From positions 25,828 through 49,930 of the IMG/VR virus record IMGVR_UViG_3300030116_005755: a stretch of DNA of 24,103 bases; one strand, written 5' to 3'. This document shows positions 21,020 to 24,103 of the stretch, in pieces. A program made the translations under genes and the position numbers. Position 1 is the first letter of the stretch; each line of letters opens with the position of its first letter. This DNA comes from a virus. A model generated the notes under the pieces. It saw only the letters and a list, made by a program, of their open reading frames with translations. It was not told where the DNA came from and made no database searches.

Positions 21020-21343
21020 ATGCGTCTATATGTAAACAGCAAAGGGGAGTGGTTCGGTACTAAACTGGACGCTCGCCGACTTTCACCGAGGGATTGGCGC
21101 GAGGTAGACGTGCCAACCTCAAAGCCCAAGTTAAGGCAGTGGCTAGAAATCCACGAAGTAGGTGCAAAGAAAAAAGCTTTAGAGCAGCCTTCCCCTACCG
21201 TAGCTTCTGGTTCGCTTGAGGAATACCCCGAAGCACTGAGTTGGGTGAAGTGGGCTTATGAAACCTTAAAGCGTGGCGACAAACGTGAGGCAGAGGCAAT
21301 GCTGCGTAACGGTTTGGGCTATATAGAAAAAGGTGCGTCCTGA
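21020..21343 (+). CDS. Hypothetical protein (107 aa)
   Basis: Begins MRLYVNSKGEWFGTKLDARR. An N-terminal beta-hairpin-like segment leads to basic and Trp-containing stretches (KPKLRQWLEIHE, ALSWVKWAYETLKRG) and a helical end. No family is recognised. It has an excellent TAGGAGGTAAAT site, and its TGA overlaps the next ATG by one base. The function is unknown; host takeover is a usual role for genes in this position, but nothing in the protein shows it. Confidence 0.72.
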   Translation: MRLYVNSKGEWFGTKLDARRLSPRDWREVDVPTSKPKLRQWLEIHEVGAKKKALEQPSPTVASGSLEEYPEALSWVKWAYETLKRGDKREAEAMLRNGLGYIEKGAS

Positions 21344-21570
21344 TGGGGCGCACTAAGGCACAGTTGCAAAGTGATGCAGAACATGCTTGGGGTATGTTTG
21401 AGCAACTGTTACCCGAATGCACTACTTTAGGAGACGCGCAAGAACAGGCTCATTGGCTAATCACAGACAATGGCTTGGACGGTTACATCAGCCGTAAGGA
21501 GATAGACGAAACTGCGGCTGAACTTTACCATGAAAGGCTAAAGAAAATCTTGGGTGCTTCCAATGATTAA
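21343..21570 (+). CDS. Hypothetical protein (75 aa)
   Basis: Begins MGRTKAQLQSDAEHAWGMFE. It is acidic and mostly helical (EQLLPECTTLGDAQEQAHWL, ISRKEIDETAAELYHERLKK). No family is recognised. It starts within the upstream stop (TGATG), so translation is coupled, and it overlaps the next gene by eight bases. Confidence 0.68.
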   Translation: MGRTKAQLQSDAEHAWGMFEQLLPECTTLGDAQEQAHWLITDNGLDGYISRKEIDETAAELYHERLKKILGASND

Positions 21571-21793
21571 CTATGTAGAAGCATGGGGTGATGAACTTTA
21601 TTTTCACGCAGATGATAAAACCAAAATTAAATGGTGGTACGTTAAAAGTATTGAGGAAGGTGTAGAAATTTTAAACCGAGAAACCTTCTCAAGTCATATG
21701 TGTTGGCATGAAAATATTTCAGAAGGCTCAGAGCATGAGCGAATGTTATTGCAAATAATCGGTAAAACTAAAACAGAAGCGGTTGTAGAATAG
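21563..21793 (+). CDS. Hypothetical protein (76 aa)
   Basis: Begins MINYVEAWGDELYFHADDKT. It is acidic and aromatic-rich with MCWHENIS in the middle. No family is recognised. The ATG at 21563 overlaps the previous gene; a GTG at 21554 is possible. The ribosome site is weak, so coupling to the upstream gene is likely. Confidence 0.62.
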   Translation: MINYVEAWGDELYFHADDKTKIKWWYVKSIEEGVEILNRETFSSHMCWHENISEGSEHERMLLQIIGKTKTEAVVE

Positions 21794-21798
21794 GAGGA

Positions 21799-21990
21799 AT
21801 GATGGGGGAAGGTGTTTGGGCAGAAATGCTAAAGCGGCAAAAACAAGAAAGGGTCGCTTTAGTAAAAAGCTTTGCAGACGACGGTCACAGTAAATCTGAG
21901 GCAGCTACATTTTTAGGTATCACACGGCAGCAGCTTCAATTGTTCTGCAAGGTTAATAACATTGAGTTTGCGAAGGAAAAGAAAACATGA
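21799..21990 (+). CDS. Small HTH DNA-binding protein (63 aa)
   Basis: Begins MMGEGVWAEMLKRQKQERVA. The segment LVKSFADDGHSKSEAATFLGITRQQLQLFCKVNNIEF fits a resolvase- or homeodomain-like helix-turn-helix with the pattern 'SxxEAAxxLGITRxxL' (quoted here as a summary). AGGAGG lies four to five bases before the tandem ATGATG. The next gene, also HTH-like, begins in an ATGA overlap, which suggests a pair of related DNA-binding proteins. Confidence 0.7.
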   Translation: MMGEGVWAEMLKRQKQERVALVKSFADDGHSKSEAATFLGITRQQLQLFCKVNNIEFAKEKKT

Positions 21991-22262
21991 ATGATTTGAA
22001 GCCATTCCCTGCTTTGAAGTATAAGCATTATAAAGAAGTAAAAGAACTTTTGATTATGTATCAAGATCATACAATCGGTGAAGCTGCAAAAAAACTTGGG
22101 CTTGATCCTAACAATCTTCGCACGTTAGCTTTTCGCGTTGGTGTAAAGTTTTTAAGAGCGAATGGATCAGGCAAAACGACTGTCGACCAGAAAGTTAAAA
22201 AACCTCATGTCACTTTGGCTGTTGAGCCTTGGATGCTTGAAAGAGATCGTGGGGAAGTATAG
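21987..22262 (+). CDS. Small HTH DNA-binding protein (91 aa)
   Basis: Begins MNDLKPFPALKYKHYKEVKE. The helix-turn-helix is visible as YQDHTIGEAAKKLGLDPNN followed by LRTLAFRVGVKF. A basic tail (GSGKTTVDQKVKKP) follows; its GSGKTT is not a Walker A in a proper fold. It is coupled to the preceding HTH gene by ATGA. Similar core patterns (SEAATFLGIT, GEAAKKLGLD) suggest an old duplication. Confidence 0.68.
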   Translation: MNDLKPFPALKYKHYKEVKELLIMYQDHTIGEAAKKLGLDPNNLRTLAFRVGVKFLRANGSGKTTVDQKVKKPHVTLAVEPWMLERDRGEV

Positions 22263-22274
22263 GAGACCTTCCCC
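22251..22274 (+). terminator. Hairpin at the end of the HTH gene pair
   Basis: GGGGAAG (22251-22257) and CTTCCCC (22268-22274) form a 7-bp GC-rich stem with a 10-base loop spanning the stop codon of the 91-aa gene. The following TTAAATTGAATT is AT-rich but not a T-tract. It may slow transcription or protect RNA ends. Confidence 0.4.
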
Positions 22275-22310
22275 TTAAATTGAATTAAAGTAAACAGAGA
22301 GGAAATACAA

Positions 22311-22676
22311 ATGTTTATTCAAAAAACAATTACTACTTATAGACTTACCAAAACTGATCGCACCGCTGTGCGGAAATTATGGAGGCAATGGGTTGATGTA
22401 GATGTCAGCAACGACCCAAACAATCCTGTGGTAAAAAATATTTACAATCCTGTCATAAGAGAAGGTATATCTCAAGAAACAATTACAAATTTTGTAAGCT
22501 TCTTTGAGGAAGCAATTGATAAAAAAATTGCATCGTTTGAGTCTACGATTGCAGCATTGAAGAAAGAAAAACCTGTTGATCGTGCAGAACAGTTTATTGA
22601 AATGTTTAACAGAAGAATATTTGAGGCAGAAGATGCTAAAAGCTGCATGAGTAATTTATTGGAAGTACAACAATGA
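22311..22676 (+). CDS. Hypothetical protein (121 aa)
   Basis: Begins MFIQKTITTYRLTKTDRTAV. The N-terminal part is basic with KLWRQWVDVDVSND. The C-terminal half (about 60-121) is a long amphipathic helix with coiled-coil character: FFEEAIDKKIASFESTIAAL. No family is recognised. The ribosome site is AGAGAGGAAATAC, and the next gene begins in an ATGA overlap. Confidence 0.68.
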   Translation: MFIQKTITTYRLTKTDRTAVRKLWRQWVDVDVSNDPNNPVVKNIYNPVIREGISQETITNFVSFFEEAIDKKIASFESTIAALKKEKPVDRAEQFIEMFNRRIFEAEDAKSCMSNLLEVQQ

Positions 22677-22906
22677 TAAAATATTACACATTCATGATTT
22701 TAAGTTTTTACATTAATGGAGAAAAGTTAGAGTACCCTTTGATGTTTCCAAGCTATGATGCTTGTAGCTATGCAAAAGCTATAATCAGAGATACCTTTGA
22801 GCCGTTTGCAACTCATGAGAATGTTCATGTTTACTGCAAAGGAACAGATGTTGCTTCTAATGAACTGGTGAAGCCACAGGTTCGTCCTGATACGCTTTAT
22901 CAGTAA
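22673..22906 (+). CDS. Hypothetical protein (77 aa), last rightward gene
   Basis: Begins MIKYYTFMILSFYINGEKLE. The first ~13 residues are hydrophobic and could be a membrane or signal segment. The rest is soluble with cysteines at about 31 and 59. No family is recognised. The start is coupled to the previous gene by ATGA. The last 50 bases overlap the convergent gene at 22857, which is unusual and leaves no room for a terminator. Confidence 0.6.
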   Translation: MIKYYTFMILSFYINGEKLEYPLMFPSYDACSYAKAIIRDTFEPFATHENVHVYCKGTDVASNELVKPQVRPDTLYQ

Positions 22907-23144
22907 ATTGTTCTGGCTTAAGACCTGCCATTGATACTAGCCTAGTTAATTCACGTCTGCCCAAGTCCGTGAGTTCTAGGTTATTATCACAATCTATTAT
23001 AAAACCATTTTCAGTTAAATCATTAAGAATTGTATCGTATGGTCTGCGACCACAAACAAAAGCAATCAGACCGCCTAACCTTACTAACTGTCTCTGAGAA
23101 AGCTTCCCAGTGTATGCGATTGATGTTTTCAACTCTGTAACCAA
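22857..23144 (-). CDS. Small winged-helix-like protein (95 aa) after the endolysin
   Basis: Begins MVTELKTSIAYTGKLSQRQL. It resembles a winged helix: RQLVRLGGLIAFVCGRRPYD, DTILNDLTENGFIID and LELTDLGRRELTRLV. Its start overlaps the endolysin gene by 16 bases, so it belongs to the leftward lysis group. The 3' end runs 50 bases into the convergent small gene. It may regulate late genes or just be a lysis-cassette passenger. Confidence 0.65.
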   Translation of the reverse strand: MVTELKTSIAYTGKLSQRQLVRLGGLIAFVCGRRPYDTILNDLTENGFIIDCDNNLELTDLGRRELTRLVSMAGLKPEQFTDKAYQDEPVASPVH

Positions 23145-23740
23145 CCGTAGATTTTTATAGTTTCCTCTTTTCGGTGCTGTAGACCATTATACCCACCGTT
23201 TATTTTTTTAGTAATCACTTTTATAGTTTCCGCATTCACACCCTCATCACAGATGTCCCAGAGTTTATTGCGATTAAAAAACCATACGGCTGATTCCATT
23301 GGGTAATCTTTTGCGACTAAATCAGGATCGTCTAAAACTTCTGGAAGGTTCATGTCAGCCGCAAACTGCATATAATTATTTCTTCCTGTGCACTGTAAGA
23401 AGCCCCTGCCGCGCCATAAATAACCTTGACCACGATTACCCATTCTTTCACCGTACACGACGTCAGCGAGTGCCTGAGGGTTTCTAGCGCACGATTCAGC
23501 AGCCCTTTCGTCTGCAAAATATTTACCAAACACAGCTAAAATAGATTTTGTCGAATAATTTAAATTTTCCTCAGTATATCTAAACGTACCTGATTCATGA
23601 ACAAGCTGCCCTAAAAAATGCGCTCCGCGCTCTGCGTTCAATACATAGTGATTACATATTTTGCGTGCGGTATTTGGTCCAAAGCTTCCATCTGGTTTTG
23701 CGCCTATTTTTTCTTGTAACGTCTTCAAAGCTGATGACAT
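23129..23740 (-). CDS. GH19-family endolysin (chitinase-like lysozyme)
   Basis: Protein of 203 aa that cleaves cell-wall glycan for lysis. A short peptidoglycan-binding-like N-terminus (LQEKIGAKPDGSFGPNTARK) is followed by the GH19 core: LVHESGTFRYTEENLNYS with catalytic Glu49 and the second acid near 57-58, then YLWRGRGFLQCTGRNNY and VITKKINGGYNG. There is no signal peptide, so a holin is expected elsewhere. The ATG has GGGAGG five bases upstream and abuts the nuclease stop, so both are on one leftward message. Confidence 0.92.
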   Translation of the reverse strand: MSSALKTLQEKIGAKPDGSFGPNTARKICNHYVLNAERGAHFLGQLVHESGTFRYTEENLNYSTKSILAVFGKYFADERAAESCARNPQALADVVYGERMGNRGQGYLWRGRGFLQCTGRNNYMQFAADMNLPEVLDDPDLVAKDYPMESAVWFFNRNKLWDICDEGVNAETIKVITKKINGGYNGLQHRKEETIKIYGWLQS

Positions 23741-24103
23741 TTATGCCTCCCTCTTTTTCTTTAATAGATCAAAATCTTTCTTTTTCGACCCTCCGTCATA
23801 TTCCCAAGCATATCCTTCATCAATCATTTTTTGATTAATAGAATATATCGAAAACTGATTTTCAAAAAACCAACCAAGCATTCTGCCGTACTTGCCATCC
23901 TTTTCCGTTTTAACGATCAAATTTTGGGAATTTTCTAATAATTCTTCTAAGTAGGCTTTTGCCTCCAAACCATACTTCTTTTCAATCAGGTTCCGCGTTC
24001 TGCTTTCGGGTGTATCAATACCTGCTAACCTGACACGTTCTTTTTTTGTCAGGCTAAAACCTAAGTCAATTTCCACGTCAACCGTGTCTCCGTCGACTAC
24101 CTT
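23741..24103 (-). CDS. Thermonuclease (SNase-like), 5' end cut by the window
   Basis: The visible 120 residues begin at the right edge with KVVDGDTVDVEIDLGF, the opening Asp-rich strand of staphylococcal-nuclease folds. RVRLAGIDTPESR (catalytic Arg) and YGLEAKAYLEELL (Glu) follow, then KYGRMLGWFF with the second Arg. All catalytic positions are present. The first residues and start codon are outside the window; an internal GTG at 24076 is not the true start. It is a Ca2+-type nuclease that may degrade host DNA. It lies directly upstream of the endolysin gene. Confidence 0.88.
   Translation of the reverse strand, partial: KVVDGDTVDVEIDLGFSLTKKERVRLAGIDTPESRTRNLIEKKYGLEAKAYLEELLENSQNLIVKTEKDGKYGRMLGWFFENQFSIYSINQKMIDEGYAWEYDGGSKKKDFDLLKKKREA

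Noticed and set aside
22140-22185. GSGKTT in the 91-aa protein as an ATP-binding loop
   Set aside because: It lies in a basic tail after an HTH with no surrounding alpha/beta fold and no Walker B.
1-24103. Integrase, attachment site, tRNA gene or CRISPR array
   Set aside because: None could be found by eye on either strand; absence in this window does not exclude them elsewhere in the genome.

Overview
This window is part of a tailed double-stranded DNA phage (or prophage) genome of moderately low GC. It has an HK97-type head and packaging module, a recombination/replication module, many small early-type genes and a lysis enzyme. There is no integrase, tRNA, rRNA or CRISPR array. The terminase, ERF/SSB/Gp157 recombination set and portal extension look like siphoviruses of marine or freshwater Proteobacteria, possibly Alphaproteobacteria. 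That host guess is inference only.

Layout. Positions 16-2603 (leftward) hold the prohead protease, a 56-aa gene and a MuF minor head protein with a C-terminal HEXXH peptidase domain. Positions 2604-4715 (rightward) are an inverted island inside the head operon: two small genes, each with its own promoter, a 38-aa membrane peptide and a GIY-YIG nuclease. Positions 4712-8743 (leftward) hold portal, large terminase and small-terminase-like genes. Positions 8758-13017 (leftward) are a compact six-gene DNA-modification cassette: ParB-like protein, TET/JBP dioxygenase, Ntn-type glutamine-amidotransferase-like protein, alpha-GPT-PPlase-like transferase, FAD enzyme and P-loop kinase. Its genes overlap or abut and run straight into the terminase genes. 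Positions 13155-14635 (leftward) hold a possible helicase loader, a lambda-O-like initiator with candidate iterons and a small HTH protein. Positions 14710-17734 (rightward) hold Gp157, ERF annealase, SSB, a DUF1367-like protein, a possible nuclease and an HNH protein. RusA (17706-18137) is antisense. Positions 18216-22906 (rightward) hold a papain/C39-like protein, DUF932 and about nine small unknown or HTH proteins. Positions 22857-24103 (leftward) hold a winged-helix-like protein, a GH19 endolysin and a thermonuclease cut by the window edge.

Working model. The dioxygenase would oxidise thymine in the polymer to 5-hydroxymethyluracil. The kinase would phosphorylate it, the glycosylase-fold transferase would replace the phosphate with an amino acid or amine, and the FAD and amidotransferase-like enzymes would tailor the adduct. 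DNA would thus be hypermodified after replication and before packaging by the adjacent terminase. No dUMP hydroxymethylase or cytosine-5 methyltransferase is visible, so a JBP-like entry on thymine is the simplest reading.

Regulation. Four rightward promoters share one design: a 19-bp inverted repeat whose right arm is the -35 element (TTTACA or TTTACT), an exactly 17-bp spacer, a -10 of the form YAKAMT, and an ATA exactly seven bases after the -10. Two drive island genes inside the head module and two drive early-region genes, so these distant units appear to form one regulon.
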